Of a DNA stretch of 48,580 nucleotides, positions 11,901 through 24,627 are shown one piece after another. The notes under the pieces were generated by a model that did not search any database, was not told where the DNA came from, and saw only the letters and a list, made by a program, of their open reading frames with translations. Position 1 is the stretch's first letter. Each line of letters begins with the position of its first letter. This DNA is from Helochares maculicollis (taxonomy: Eukaryota > Arthropoda > Insecta > Coleoptera > Hydrophilidae), in the NCBI GenBank assembly GCA_033557835.1, contig JAWQRO010000212.1, positions 1-48,580 of the forward strand, given 5' to 3'. The translations under genes and the position numbers were made by a program.

Positions 11901-14900
11901 TATTTTCGACCGACTACACTTTCGAGGAATTGTTAAACGCTTAGCTGTAACGAATTAGCTAGGTACCTTCTCATAATATACATACACCGAATGTTTACAT
12001 TCTTCGAACAGCTAGCTCATGACCTAATTCTTTCGTAAAATCCTGTTTCCTTGATACGATTAGGCGAGAATTCCTTAGTGGAGCAAAGGAAAGTTCAATG
12101 CATATAAAAAAAGTAAATTTACTTTCTGTCTCCCGGGTAATAACGCTGTGTAGGCTTATCGCTGATAAACTCTTATATTTACAGCCTTATTGTCTAGCCG
12201 AATGGTCGAAACGAAAACAGTATTTAAAACCGCAAATTAAGCCCAAATATCTGCATATATGCTAAATCGGGTTTTAGCGAAATGGTAATAATTGAAACGC
12301 AAATAGGTATGCGTGTCATTTCGCATTAAAATGAATTTTTGGTGTATGTATTCCAAACCGGCAAAGATTTCATCGCATTTCGCACATTTCTGTCGCTAAA
12401 AGCGAGAAAAATTCTGAAAAAATCTAGGACAAATGGCGCCTTATTTTTCATATTTACCTGCTAAGTAGATAGCGAAAACACTAAAAATACCGCTATTTTG
12501 TTTGCCTTTGCGGAGTCGCAATTGTAAACCAAATATATGATATAGAAAAGCCTATTATTAAAACATGCGCCATTTCCTAATAAGGCGTGCTAATTTATTT
12601 GCTGCGTTAGTATTCAGTTAATTCTCCGTATTAGTAATGTCGATCGAGAATTTATTATCTTGATTTATGCAATAATAAAATGGAGATACTTTAAAGACGT
12701 ATATACAATGTTGCAATTAAATAAATTTACACAATCAAGTGATAGTGAAGACGTGAGGTTCCTTCCACTTGTAGATTAGCTTAGTTAAAATTTCATTAGG
12801 CATTGACCACAAACTTCCTAGGCACTAATTGACTCTAATTTGTTTTTGTAAGTGTTTACGTTCTTTTGCACTGACCAATGGGGTATGTCTACAGGCGCAG
12901 AGAGGGCAATTTGAAAATTAAAATGTTATGGGAAAGAATTCATTACAAGTTTTATGTAGTGCTTCTTCTAAAGGGCGTATGTAATAAATACAGCGGCAAA
13001 ATAAATATTTTTATGGTGCAAACACAAAGCCAATTTATAAAGTACACAAAATACAATTATACTCTTCAGACAATCTACTATTGATTATGACCGTGTTGTA
13101 TTTATATGGTTGTTTTTTTGCTGGAGTGTTTTATTAAATTTAAAAAAGTGACTAAAATAGAATGCAAGAGCTAAAACTAATCAAAAGGAAACGTATGTTA
13201 TACGTCACTAATAAATGTCTCAAATTGTAATATGTAATATTTTGATAGGATATGCATACGACAGTTATCTTCATTGTGAAACTAATACTTATAAACTCAA
13301 GTTCATTTGTCAAGGAAACGGTTAAAAATTATGACGTAAAATTACGTTTGCGGATTTGAAATGAACAGAATTTTAAATACTATTAGCGGAGGAATTAATT
13401 TTCCCATTTTTCGTTTACTGCTCGTGTTTGTGAAACCGACTTTTCTCGCTTCTAGAGCAAAACTATTTGCATCCTTTTTGGGAAATACAACCATTAAATA
13501 TCCATAATATTCTGGCGTGCGGGATGTAAGGAAAAAACCATCCCAGACGCTTGGAGCCGGAGTACAGACGAGCACATTGGTCAAGTTGAAGTTAGAGCGA
13601 GGTAACTGACCTTTTAAACCACATAATAGATTAAATTTCTCGAAAATGGATTTGACTCATTAAAGTATCTAATTTTACTTTACAATACACCAAAATTTAA
13701 TAACATTATAAATACTTTCGCACGTTTTTACGAGGACAATTAAGTTTTTTTTCTGAAGACGAGGTCAAAATTCTACGAGTTCGTCTACTTGGGTCAAGAT
13801 ACTTTTGGGTTTCTCCAGAGCGGTTTATACGCAGACTCGCTGAAACTGCGAAAATGAGCGGGAATTGTTTAATTTGCCAAAAAGGAGATTAATTTTAACG
13901 CGTTTCACAGAAGGAAAACCTTATTTACATTTAAGTAGAAAGTTTAAGCTCTATCCCAATAGATTTCCCAAAGCGTTAGTTGCAAACTATGTAAATCCCT
14001 GTGGTATTGGAAAGGTTAATACTATCACCTTGGAACTAAAATTGAGTTCGATGGTTAACTGTTAACTCGTCGCTGAGAGGAGGAAGCGAATGGAAAATCA
14101 TCGCTGGGAAACGACAAGGTCGAACCCAACCGTTTTCCTTCCTATGAGTCTGGCGATGGCATGGCGGGCAATATTGGTTTAGAATATCATGCACAGCAGT
14201 GATTTTCTTATAAATCATTTAGTGCATGCATGCATCCGACGTTCGATTGCGCTTGGGAATTTGATACAAACCAGAGAAAGCTATTGTGAATTATTTTCCA
14301 ACCTACCTACGTGGGTACGCTTACAGAAAGGCTTCATATTTCATTGCAAGATTTTATGCGGCATATGTATAATATGTGCAAAGATTATATTGCTCGTAAA
14401 CGTACTGCTTTACATAATTGCTTACTAGTACACAAATGTATATATGAATTCCACATTCTATAAATCTATATGCCATTTTAATGCACGTTGTTCAATAAAT
14501 TTGTGCTTTTGAATAAAAATGAAACTCACTTAAACCTATCTCAACATTTTATCATTCTGAATAGTAACTTAAATTATAAAATTTGAAACGACAAAAAGGG
14601 AGTTTCCGCCCAACAGTTTAAAAATTCTATAAAATATATGTGGTTTCATGTCTAAAATTCAGCTAATTAATATCCAACTACTGTTATCTACATGCAACGG
14701 CTTTTAAATGTTGACATGAAATAGCATAAGGAAGCATAAATTGTCTTTTCTATCTAGAAAATATAATATTTTGATTATATTTTACGCTTATGCTTTTGTT
14801 GGTAGACAGTGGAAACTGTTTCAAGACTTATTATACGAACTAGCAAGAACCGTAGAAAAACGGGTGTTACCTCTTGTATTTGACTCCTTTTAGCTTAATG

Positions 14901-17900
14901 CATTGCAGGACGTTTTAATAAAGGTACCTTTTGCATCACAAACATTTGTTAGCACATCCTAATGAACACATGCAGAGGGTACATAAACCAAGCTATTTGT
15001 TTTTGAATTTTGTTTATTCGGATTTCAACAAAACCTTTCCACGACTATCAAACTCGCCCACATAATTGGCATTATACGGCGAAATCCCTACAGACGTATT
15101 CACACCGGACCCCTCCTTCATCTGGAGATTGAACGTTTGATAAAGTTCCTCACGATGCCCTTATCTTCAAGTTAATCAAATCAAAGACTTCACTATATTT
15201 CACCAAAGCCATTCAAAGATTCCTTTGCGAAGGCCCTTTCCAAGCACACCGCAGCTGGCATTCCGCAAGGCAGCCTATTAGGCCCTAATCCTGTTTAACA
15301 TTTTTGTACGACATTCCTCCGACCACAAACTTGCCTTAGTTCAATGCACATACGAAATTGCCACAATAGGCTCCTTTCATAATTACTCTATAATAACCTT
15401 CTCTAAATGCCTTTCCCCTGCCAGAGGAGAGGAACCGCACTTTTCTTAAAATTTGCAATGCACCATCAACACCTTGAACAAATATGTTAAAAGAAATTGC
15501 GATATACTGTCTAGCAGGTGATGTTAAAGAATTTGGACAATGATGATTCGGGCACCTATCAAAAGAGAGACAGAATAGAACTTACGGCAAGATCAGGAAA
15601 TCCAACTAGGTTTAAATGCGTGTTTTGTAATATTTCTTTATACAAAGAGAGTGGTGTGAGCTTTATTATACCTCAAATGTAAACCAGAGTTTATTTCTTG
15701 TACTGATCAGTCTTTATTTTAGATACAAAATGCTTTTATAATATGGCAATATTTTATGCAAGTGTGTTTAAAAAATGATTAACTAGTGTTTATTAGTAAA
15801 ACAATGAGCATAATTAAAAAAAGATTAGTAGTTCAATATTAACAATAGTTTACTGATGGGTCAACCTTCAAATGCCGACTATTCACTGTTTATACATATC
15901 TTTGTTTGCAACTCACAATTTTACGAAAAGGTCGAAAAATAAAATCCGTGTTGCTAATACCATAAAGCCCTTTTCACAAAAATCAAATCCATGTTGATTT
16001 TAAATGGCCAAAACGCGCATATGTCATGCACAAATCCTCCCAAATTTATTCAAAACAAATCTATTTTTATCACATTGTAACATTGTTTTCGTAAATAACA
16101 TGCCGCATCATGAATGGAACTTGATGAGATTGTAAAAAACAGCTAAATTTCAGGATAATTTCAACAAATTAAGTTTCGAAGTCTAAATTTAATGAATCAA
16201 AAATAGAACAGAACATCCATAACATTTTGTGATCAACAGAGAGGTATAATGCTATAATATTTGACATTGCCAAGGACTGCCAGGCGTATATAACGTGATT
16301 TCAAAGGTTTCCAGAAGATCGAAACATAAATTGATATTAAATGCCATCAATGTTTACCTAAATTCGTAATACATAGTGCAATGTGTTTAATACCAAGGAT
16401 CCTGCAATGCGTTAACTATTCTTAAGTAAACAGAGATTACTATTTCAACAGATAAATTCGTCAGCACATATAATTTATCAAAGCATGTGCAATAAAATAG
16501 CATAAACATTAAACAAAAGTAAAACTTGCTACAACCTGGCAGGAACCACATTAATAGGTAATTTTATAATTTGAATAAAGTTATCTGTTGTGTTTGTTTT
16601 CTTCTATCCTGCTTTCAAATTCACACAAATTGTATCTTGTGTTATAGGACTAAGACTTTCCGCCTGCCATTAAAAGGCCACAATTTTTCAAATAAAAAAA
16701 AATGTTACGCTGTTACTATTGTTTTGTAGTAGATGCTCATTACAATTTCGACAAATATTAAAATAATCTAAAAATCAACAAATATTCTAGTGAGGACATT
16801 TCAACATAATGAGGGCTATAACGAATTAATCAAAGCTACAGGAACCAATTATAATATTTGTCTTCTCCTAAACATTATTTAAAACCTTGTCAATAAATAC
16901 AATGTTGTATAACTTCAATCATATATTTTGTGAAATACCTATCTTTCAAAAAAACGTAAACCTAAAGCAAATATACACATGATAGCATTATCCTCTCAAA
17001 GTCATCTATCGTTAACTTAAATTAATAAAACTGTTTCCCCATGATAAAACTAATCAACTACAATAATTTTCTTAACTAATTACCACTAAAGCGTAATGAC
17101 GTAAACATGATATTACTTTACAATATGAGCTTATAAAGTGATACCTTTGATAACCAACCAGCAATCATAATTTTGTATAATTTGCATGATGCAGTTGTAT
17201 TTATTTTATTTGAAACTGCATATTAAATCAGACGTTATTTTTCATTACAAAATGAATTGTTGTTACGTAAGTAAAATTTACTTCCACACCTATTTTCAGT
17301 AAATCATTTTAATCTGCATGATTAAATCACAGGGGTAGCACAATTTTCTCAAATTATAAACACTTGAGTAGGGTTCTACACTTAAGCACCAGCAGCATTT
17401 TAGTTTTGTTTTTAATTTTTTCTGTGTTTGTTTTGCATGTTAGTCTGCTCGCACAAGCCAAGAAGACGTAAAACAAGTAGAATTAGAAAAGAATGTTCAT
17501 CGTTACTGGTGGAACCGTAAAAGTAAATGCATTAGTAGTCAAAGCAAAGAGTCTGTCGTAGATATAAAGAAAAGTAGTTCACAGGTTTGTATTTTACTAC
17601 TTTTACTTTAGGTAGTGGTTACTAGTTCCCTCTTGTAAAAGAATTAAGGATTTCAGGTAGGCTAATTGGCTGTCATAAAATTGCTTGATAAATCAATGGC
17701 ACTGGCTTTAAACAATATATTAATTTTTACAAAATTGCACTTTTTAAATCATTTGTCTTCTAAATTTATTATTACTCAAATAATGGTGTTATGCAATATT
17801 GGGTTTAGTTACATTATTGGTTTCTGGTAAAATATTGGGTGCTGGACGCAATATTGGTTGCTTTACAAAATATCTTCTAAAATGGATACGAGTATTTTAA

Positions 17901-20900
17901 AGTTCGCACCATTCTTTATATTGGCACATTTTATACAAACATTCATTATAGACAATAGCCTTAATTCTTATCTAATTTGTAAAATAGTCTTTATAGAGAA
18001 TAATTTGCATGTATAGTGGTCTATATTTTCAGGACTTAATATTTTCATTTCCAGCTAATATTTTGTAGAATGAACTGTTTTTCAAATATTTTGATTATTA
18101 GATTTTATACAAATTCGTTATTATTGATACTTTAATATTGAACATATTAAACACTATCTACCACCTTACAAAAATTATGATAGTGTCATTTTCATTTGAA
18201 AATTTTTATGAAACAATTTTGCTCATTACAACTTTTGAATTTATATTTTGTTGGATGAGTACAAGATACTGGTAAATATATTTGCAATAATAAATTTGTT
18301 GTAGTTAACAAAAGTGTTCGCTGAAGATGAAGCACTCATCAACAAAAAGTTGCCGAAGGAGTTACATCTTCGCATTTTTTCCTACCTAAACATCGTTGAG
18401 TTATGCAGGTGTGCACAAGTATCTAAAGCCTGGAATGTATTAGCCCTTGATGGGTCCAATTGGCAGAGAATTGATCTCTTTGAATTTCAGAAAGATGTCG
18501 AGGTTAGTACATAGTACTACATTATTTACTCATATAGTAATAGCCTTCGCAAAGCCATAATTGTATCACATAAATAAATGTAAATCCTACATATTTTCTC
18601 ACATAAACACAACCAATAATATAATGCATAACTAAAGTAGATGCATAAATATTGAATAAAGTGATACCAAACAATATTGAATAAAGGAATCTTTAAAAAT
18701 TCTGAATTCAAAACTGTTCTGTATAATTATCACTTGCTAATTTTACTAGAAATTACTTGTATTTGAAGTGTAAATAGACATTTATATAATCCTTAATTAT
18801 ATAATGATGTATGCAGATAACTGCAAAGATTCTTTTAACAAATTTTAGTAAATGTTTTTCAGGGTCCAATAATAGAAAACTTATCTCGGAGATGCGGTGG
18901 ATTCTTAAGACAGCTCTCTCTACGAGGATGTCAGTCAATAGCGGATGGCTCAATGAAAACTTTAGCTCAATTGTGTCCCAATGTAGAAGACCTCAACTTG
19001 AACGATTGCAGAAAATTAACTGATGCCACTTGTCAAGCCCTAGCCAAACATTGCTCGAAATTACAGAAACTAAATTTAGATAGTGTTTCAAATATCACAG
19101 ATTTATCATTAAAAGCCCTAAGCGATGGTTGTCCACAGCTTACACATATTAATATTAGTTGGTGTAGTAATGTAACTGAAAATGGAGTAGAAGCTCTTGC
19201 AAGACGATGTCCTAAGCTAAAGAGTTTCATTAGTAAAGGCTGCAAATACATCACATCTAGAGCTGTTATATGCTTAGCAAGATTCTGTGAAAACTTAGAA
19301 GTTGTGAATTTAAAAGACTGCAGTGTAAGAACTTATTTCATTTACCGTTATGCTATTTGTTTCCTTTTGTTTTGACCATTTGAAAAATAGACACTTATAT
19401 GTCATACAGAAGTTGATTATTTTCAATATCAATTTACTTCCCAATACTAATTAGATTATTTTTTAATTGTTATCTATTTTTTATAATTGTCTATTTTACT
19501 TACATATCCACAATAATTGGCAATCACAACAAAACAAATGTGAATGTGAATGTAGATTGAAATCCATCCCTTGTAGAGTTTCTAGTTGTCATAGTTGTCT
19601 TCTATTCTTTTTAGTTATACTAACAATTTATCTTTAGAATGTGAAAGATGAAGCCATACAGCAATTAGCAGAGAAATGTCCAAAACTCCACTACCTGTGT
19701 TTATCAGGATGTTCTCAATTAACCGACACATCACTAATCGCTTTAGCTCAACAATGTACCTTGTTGTCCACATTAGAAGTTGCCAGGTGTTCACAATTTA
19801 CAGACACTGCATTCCAAGCTCTTGCAAGGGTAAGTGTAATAATTATTTTCATATAATTTTCTGTACGGATAATGTTTCAAGCAAGTCAACTAGTCAAAAG
19901 CTAAAGTTGTTTATGTTGAGTTGTTATTGATATTCAGTAGATGGGATAATAGCTATGAAAAAGTTGCCTCTTGCATGCCAAATTGATTTTAAAGTTGATT
20001 GAAAGTTGTTGAAACGATGGACAAAATTAGAAAAAGTATACAGTAGTCCTGTAACATCAAAATTGTTTGAATATGTTTCATGTTAGTTTGAATCAAAGTA
20101 AAAGTATGTTTTAAATACCTAGGGGGTAAGCAGTCCAACTAGGGAGTATAAATTCTCTTCTGAGCACTGCAAATGTTTATTTATTATGTAATTAAACTAA
20201 AAATATACATTGTAAAATTCTTATTGTTGTTCTCTTTGCTTTAGAGTTGCAGGTATTTAGAAAAAATGGATTTGGATGAATGTGTACTGATAACAGATGC
20301 CACTTTAATACATCTCGCCATGGGATGTCCTAGAATTGAATATCTAGTAAGTAATTAAATATTTCTAATAGAAGAATAAAAAAATTATTGCCTAATAGGA
20401 GCGATTGATATTTTTCTATTATTTATTAAACCGGTCTCAAATTGGTCAAGTATAATATGCTATATTTTCTCGGGTAGCCCTACAATCGAAATCTTCAAAC
20501 ACCATAAGAATCAAAAATGTTCTGTTCGATGATCGTTAATTGATTGTAAGTGAGCTTGCTCGAAGTTCTGCACATGACAAAGCTTTCCGTGACATGGGTG
20601 CCATATGACAGTCGACCTGAAATGCATGTGACTGAACATGTCACAATGTTTTAACATATTTAAATGGGATTTCATGGAGCTGCTTTGAAGTTTTTTAAGA
20701 GTAGAGGAAACATAGGTTTATCAACACAAGCCAGCAATAAAGTAGAGTCCCTAAATCTGCATTCCCCCAGCTGAAACTGCGCCAAGGAAAGTGACAACAG
20801 TTCCATCTACATGCAAAGTCATGGCCACAGTTTTTGAGATTCTCATTGGGATGTGCTTATTAGACTACTTATCAAAAGGCAGGAGAATTACCAGGGAGTT

Positions 20901-23900
20901 ATGCTGCATAACTGAATTGAAAAACCACTTAGATTAAAAATGCAATTCCGGAGAAAAAGAAGTGTTTTTCGCCACAATAATGCTCCTGAGCATACATACA
21001 GAGCTGTGGCTGCAAAAATGTATGACCTTTTATTTTAAAAAATAAACCAATCCTCACAACAATAATATGAAGCTTATAATTTACTATTTAAAATATTTGC
21101 CGCAGGTGTCAAAGTTGTGAATTTAAAGTAACAACTGATTGGTATCATCAATATTGATTGTTGGTGGTAGTCACCAAATTACATTAAATTTATGTTGCAT
21201 AAAATTGGCTAATTAAAGATGTGTATTTATGACACAGTAGTCCAAAAGAACATTTTTTGGGACATTAAATAGTTTTACTTTTATTAAATATTTCACTGTA
21301 TATATAGTGGTACATGGTTGTTGGATTTGGAATTTTAAACCTAGTTCATAAATTCTTTTGCTAATATTGAATTTCATTCCTTTTATTTCCACAGACTTTA
21401 TCACATTGTGAGCTTATAACAGATGAAGGAATTCGACACTTATCAATGTCTCCTTGTGCTGCAGAGAACTTAACTGTGTTAGAGCTGGATAATTGTCCCC
21501 TAGTTACAGATGCCTCATTAGAACATCTAACATCATGTCATAACTTGCAACGTGTTGAGTTATACGATTGTCAGCTAATTACTAGAGTGGGAATTAGAAG
21601 ACTTAGGGTAAGAACACAATATTTTAATGAAATTATTTTTCTCTGTATGCAATTGAGTCTAAATTCTAATGCAAATTTATGTGAAAAGTCAAAAATTAGT
21701 TACAAAACAAAGCATTAAGTAAATAAATTTCTAGCTCAATTTTTTTATTATGCAGTAATAGAGTTAGGCATCGATTTTTCACACAAATCAAAGTACGAAA
21801 TGCAATAGAATTGACGAGGACTACATCATAAAATTTATGTAATGTACATGTTGCCACTATTGTATTCAACCATAGATTATTGCCAGAGAAGTGCGCTGTA
21901 ATGGAATCATTGTACATCTAAGCATGTGCAAGTTGAACAACTTTAATAATTTACTTTTTAAACGACCAAGCAACATCTTATATGGGATTTAACATTTCAA
22001 AGCAATTCATCAGCATTATCTGAAATACATCTGGACAGATTGATCACAATAATTGCGGTTTTTTAAAACTCGTGAGATATACTCTACAGCAGATAAGGTT
22101 GCCTATTGAACAGGACAAGGAAAATGTTTCATTTAAAACAATAGTACATATGTATTCTGACTTGTATTAAGGGTGGCGATACAGGTAACCGCCTAAAATT
22201 TGACCGTTTTTGAAAGGCTTATTTAAAAGGGAAGAAATAAATTAATCATTTTTAAATTCAGTACATTTATTCATTATATATTACAATTCAAGAATCAAAT
22301 AACTACTATTATTTTTATTAAAAATTGCCGTTGTAATAACTAACCTCATGAGACCTTCGCGGCGAAAGGCATCAATTGGCGGGATTTTTAGCTTTTGTTA
22401 CAGCAATCTAAAATCTAAAATGTTGACTGGAACATGTTCATAAATCATTTATCTTCTAGTTGAACCAATAAAAGAACAAAAGAGTCGAAAAATCATAAAT
22501 TAGCACGTCTCGGATAAAAAGTTTGATATATCACTACATTTTTGGATAGTTTTTGGGTCAAAAATGGTACTGTTTGAAGTTCTTTTGGCATTTTTGACAT
22601 TCAATTGGAAGCTAATACCATAGAGAAGATGTTTACTAAATTTCATAATATTCGGTTCATAACTTTTTGAGTTATCATGCCTGCTAATTTAAAAAAAGTA
22701 GTTTAGAGAAAAACGGTGCGTTAGTAATACTCGTTTTTCTTCATAAACTCTTCTTGATGTGCTTGACGAGCTTTTTTGGTTGTCAAAGAGCTGCGGCGAT
22801 TTTCTCGACTCACTCTTTGGTCATCGATTTTGTCTTTGTAGGACGTGTATTGCCAACCAAAAACTATCTCTAATAAGTTCATCACTTGGAAGATATATGT
22901 CTATCCATCATTGAACAGTCCAGTGGATTTGAAGGCACTAATTTCTATGACCTTTAGTCCAGAATTCAGATGTTTTGGACAGACTCACCAGATAGTAGAG
23001 TTGAAACTCTTTATTTGCATTATGCATGTGACCACCCAAATATTTTTCGAGTAAGTCATCCTGGGATAAATCTTCAAAAAACGATTTGGCATGAGTTTGA
23101 ACATCAGGATGTAATGGAGCAGGATGTTTAATCTCTTTAGGATTTTCCCCTAAAGCTTCAGCTTCAGCCACTTGCACCAGCTATAGGAACCAGAGGGACA
23201 GTACTCGTGTCATGGTTCGTAATTTGTGGCACACATATGATAGTATGTGACTATAATAGCATCTTTCATGTCTTTCACCTTGTTTACGTTTCTCCGAATA
23301 GCTGAGCCAAAATATAAAGGCAATTTTTTAATTAAAGGGTCCATGAGGTTATCTCTCCCTCGCAGGTGATTGTTTGTTTTAGTTTTTCGTAGTTGAGTAT
23401 ATAGTTGGATATCGTCACCATATAGATTCAAATGGAGAATTGATTTTGAAGGTTTTTGAATCCCCATCCCCTATGTTTTATGTATTTGACGCCAAATAAC
23501 TCTTTAGATTGTAAAAACATCTCCTGTACAGCTTCGGCTTCGCGGTACTCTTCAGTATACAATTTATCTTTCCAACGGACACAAGCTATGCAGTAACTAC
23601 CTTTAACAACTTTATCACAGTCATATCCAATAAGGGTTGGGCTCCATACAACGACTTGTAACCCCGCTTCTTCCATGTACTGTCCCGAGAAACTTTTAAA
23701 ATTGGCCACTCATGTTTTTCCGTGTCAGCTTTTTCTTCATTGTCAGTTTTTTCACAAGAAGCTTGAAATGATTATTCTGTAATGGTGTATATAAGTGAGA
23801 TGATAGCATTGTAGGAACTTACACTTATAGCATTATAAATGCCCATTATATTTTAAAATAAGTTGATGCTCTCCTTAGCAACGCCTAAGAGACGTATCAC

Positions 23901-24627
23901 AAACACAATCCTGCGATTTACTTCAAATCCATTATTAATTCATGGTCCAGAAAAAATATCTCTGCCGCCACACTTACATAGTACGAACTGAAATAACGAC
24001 AACACTGGTTTTAAAGTACTTTATAGCAACTATACAGTTGCTGGGTTCATGGAATTAAGGAATAAAAGAGTTTCTGGATATCTTTTTACCCGGGCCGTCA
24101 GTACAAAAGTTCCAAATGTTAGAACTCTGAAAAGCAGGTGGCTACATTCGAATGGTGCTTGGGTGCCGAATTGAGATGGAGTACTTAAATGACTTTTTAA
24201 TCAACAAATAATGTGAATTTCATTCTAAAAATTTACAGGCATATTTTTGTGATGTTGTTTTAACTATTTAAGCAAAAAAAAAATAAATTTATTTTTTTCA
24301 TTTTTACATGTATTGCCCCCTTAATTCTTATTTGCATACAACTTGGTCCTAGAGTGCCAAGTTCAACTTCAGTGCGCTGAAGTCAGAGATAAGTTTTCAA
24401 ATGCAGTAATATTTCGTGATAGAATTCTATTAGTATTTTTCAAATTTATACCTGGTCTCAGATTTTACTGACTGACTCTTAATATGTGACAAATGCTAAA
24501 ATATAAAATTCCTTTACAGAATCATCTTCCTAATATAAAAGTACATGCATATTTTGCGCCCGTGACACCCCCTCCACATACTGGTGGATCTCGTCAGCGT
24601 TATTGTAGGTGCTGCGTTATACTATGA
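5926..24627 (+). CDS. FBXL20: F-box/LRR-repeat protein, FBXL20/FBXL2 orthologue (481 aa, 8 coding exons)
   Basis: Exons: 5926-5955, 17444-17584, 18305-18502, 18863-19324, 19638-19829, 20245-20346, 21395-21607 and 24520-24627. Every intron is phase 0 with GT-AG ends. The F-box is at about residues 73-115 (LPKELHLRIFSYL...WNVLALDGSNWQRI). Cys-type leucine-rich repeats fill exons 4-7 (about 124-446; CPxL, CSxLTD and ELDNCPLVTD blocks). The C-terminus reads HLPNIKVHAYFAPVTPPP and ends CCVIL, a CaaX box with Leu that predicts geranylgeranylation. By family knowledge it is the substrate receptor of an SCF ubiquitin ligase, binding Skp1 through the F-box, and may act at membranes. I chose the start at 5926 because MSYASRNKFE resembles the short N-terminus before the F-box in vertebrate FBXL20. 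Exon 2 (47 codons) is extra relative to vertebrates as I recall them and may be a cassette. LRR exons are certain; exons 1-2 are less so. Confidence 0.93.
5956..8094. other. FBXL20 intron 1, 5' part
   Basis: The first 2.1 kb of the 11.5-kb first intron. A short ATT-type microsatellite lies near 6620-6640 and another AT-rich run near 6700. I see no gene or clear transposon. First introns of this kind often carry enhancers, but none can be recognised by eye. Confidence 0.5.
8095..8650 (-). mobile_element. Degenerate LINE reverse-transcriptase fragment
   Basis: Minus-strand translation gives GLRVNRTKTKYGQVGGH, the post-YADD part of a non-LTR reverse transcriptase. Further down is a segment like IQWYNHVQRMNEHRI followed by RRKRDPRKQ, matching the C-terminal W-GHVxRM / RRRGRPRxxW signature of such elements. 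Stops and frameshifts interrupt it. It is an old, inactive insertion in FBXL20 intron 1, opposite to the gene. Confidence 0.55.
8651..10190. other. FBXL20 intron 1, unassigned segment
   Basis: AT-rich and T-rich sequence with no open frame of note. It may include further decayed repeat DNA next to the LINE fragment, but nothing can be named. Confidence 0.4.
10191..11268 (+). mobile_element. Mariner (mauritiana-type) transposon, internally deleted
   Basis: The element is bounded by TA dinucleotides at 10189-10190 and 11269-11270. Its imperfect terminal inverted repeats begin CCAGGTGC and, on the other strand, CCAGATGC. At 1078 bp it is about 200 bp shorter than a usual mariner. The interior encodes a broken mariner transposase on the + strand. 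It sits in FBXL20 intron 1 in the same orientation as the gene. Confidence 0.82.
10286..11217 (+). pseudogene. Mariner transposase pseudogene
   Basis: The frame starts MSNFEPSNENLR with the FLFDQKKKA helix, then shifts several times. Helix-turn-helix segments (QMMAEQLNVTRQAI) and the linker VGKWVPHEL are readable. After FLRRVLGG the frame jumps straight to WDQKGVVYYELLKP. This skips the stretch that normally holds the first catalytic Asp. The second catalytic Asp survives in ILQHDNAPAH. The third is changed: the usual APSDYHLF reads APSYYYLF. The end reads WIDEWIS...LPEKWIECV...GQYHCS. With two of three catalytic Asp residues lost plus frameshifts, it is inactive. Confidence 0.85.
11271..15054. 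other. FBXL20 intron 1, middle segment
   Basis: About 3.8 kb of AT-rich DNA. Open frames at 12878-13084 (+), 13342-13584 (-) and 13865-14065 (+) show no recognisable domain, no splice-consistent partner and no conserved motif. I leave them uncalled. Confidence 0.45.
15055..15500 (+). mobile_element. Jockey-type LINE reverse-transcriptase fragment
   Basis: A broken + strand translation shows FDKVPHDALIFKLIK, then FLCEGPFQAHRSW and AGIPQGSLLGP. These are in the order of a Jockey-clade reverse transcriptase: the Asp-containing DKVWHxGL motif, then the PQGSVLGP motif. Frameshifts and stops fall throughout. It is a short, dead fragment in intron 1 of FBXL20. Confidence 0.72.
15501..17443. other. 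FBXL20 intron 1, 3' part
   Basis: Strongly AT-rich sequence up to the exon 2 acceptor (GTTAG at 17443). No gene or repeat is recognisable. Confidence 0.5.
17585..18862. other. FBXL20 introns 2 and 3
   Basis: Intron 2 (17585-18304) and intron 3 (18503-18862) flank the F-box exon. Both are AT-rich and hold no recognisable element. Confidence 0.7.
19325..20244. other. FBXL20 introns 4 and 5
   Basis: Intron 4 (19325-19637) and intron 5 (19830-20244) are short and AT-rich. They contain no recognisable element. Confidence 0.7.
20570..21060 (+). mobile_element. Mariner transposase fragment in FBXL20 intron 6
   Basis: Plus-strand pieces read KLSVTWVPYD, then VPSTCKVMATVFEILIG, LLDYLSKGRRITRE, and a frame-shifted HNNAPEHTY. 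This is the mariner order: WVPxLL linker, KVMATVFWD, IDYLxKGxTI, then HDNAPxH. In the last motif Asp has become Asn. No terminal repeats are clear. It is a truncated, inactive relic lying within the 1-kb intron between LRR exons 6 and 7. Confidence 0.75.
22726..23760 (-). pseudogene. Mutator-like transposase relic in FBXL20 intron 7
   Basis: Three minus-strand frames join end to end with frameshifts. An upstream frame holds VSRDSTWKKRGYKSLYG and NIGDGDSKTFK, resembling the IGDGDS signature of Mutator-like transposases. It continues through LIKKLPLYFGSAIRRNVN, MKDAIIVTYYHMCATN, a WCKWQEAEAL segment, HPAPLHPDVQ, and a LLEKYLGGHMHNAN block matching the usual LGGxTQNANExFN. A C-terminal KKARQAHQEEF tail ends near 22726. 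The amino-terminal part is missing or decayed. Stops and frame changes show it is inactive. It is antisense to FBXL20. Family assignment rests on remembered motif order, not on a search. Confidence 0.65.

Noticed and set aside
13342..13584. 80-codon minus-strand open frame in FBXL20 intron 1
   Set aside because: No recognisable domain, no splice-compatible neighbours and no clear promoter. The length is within chance expectation.
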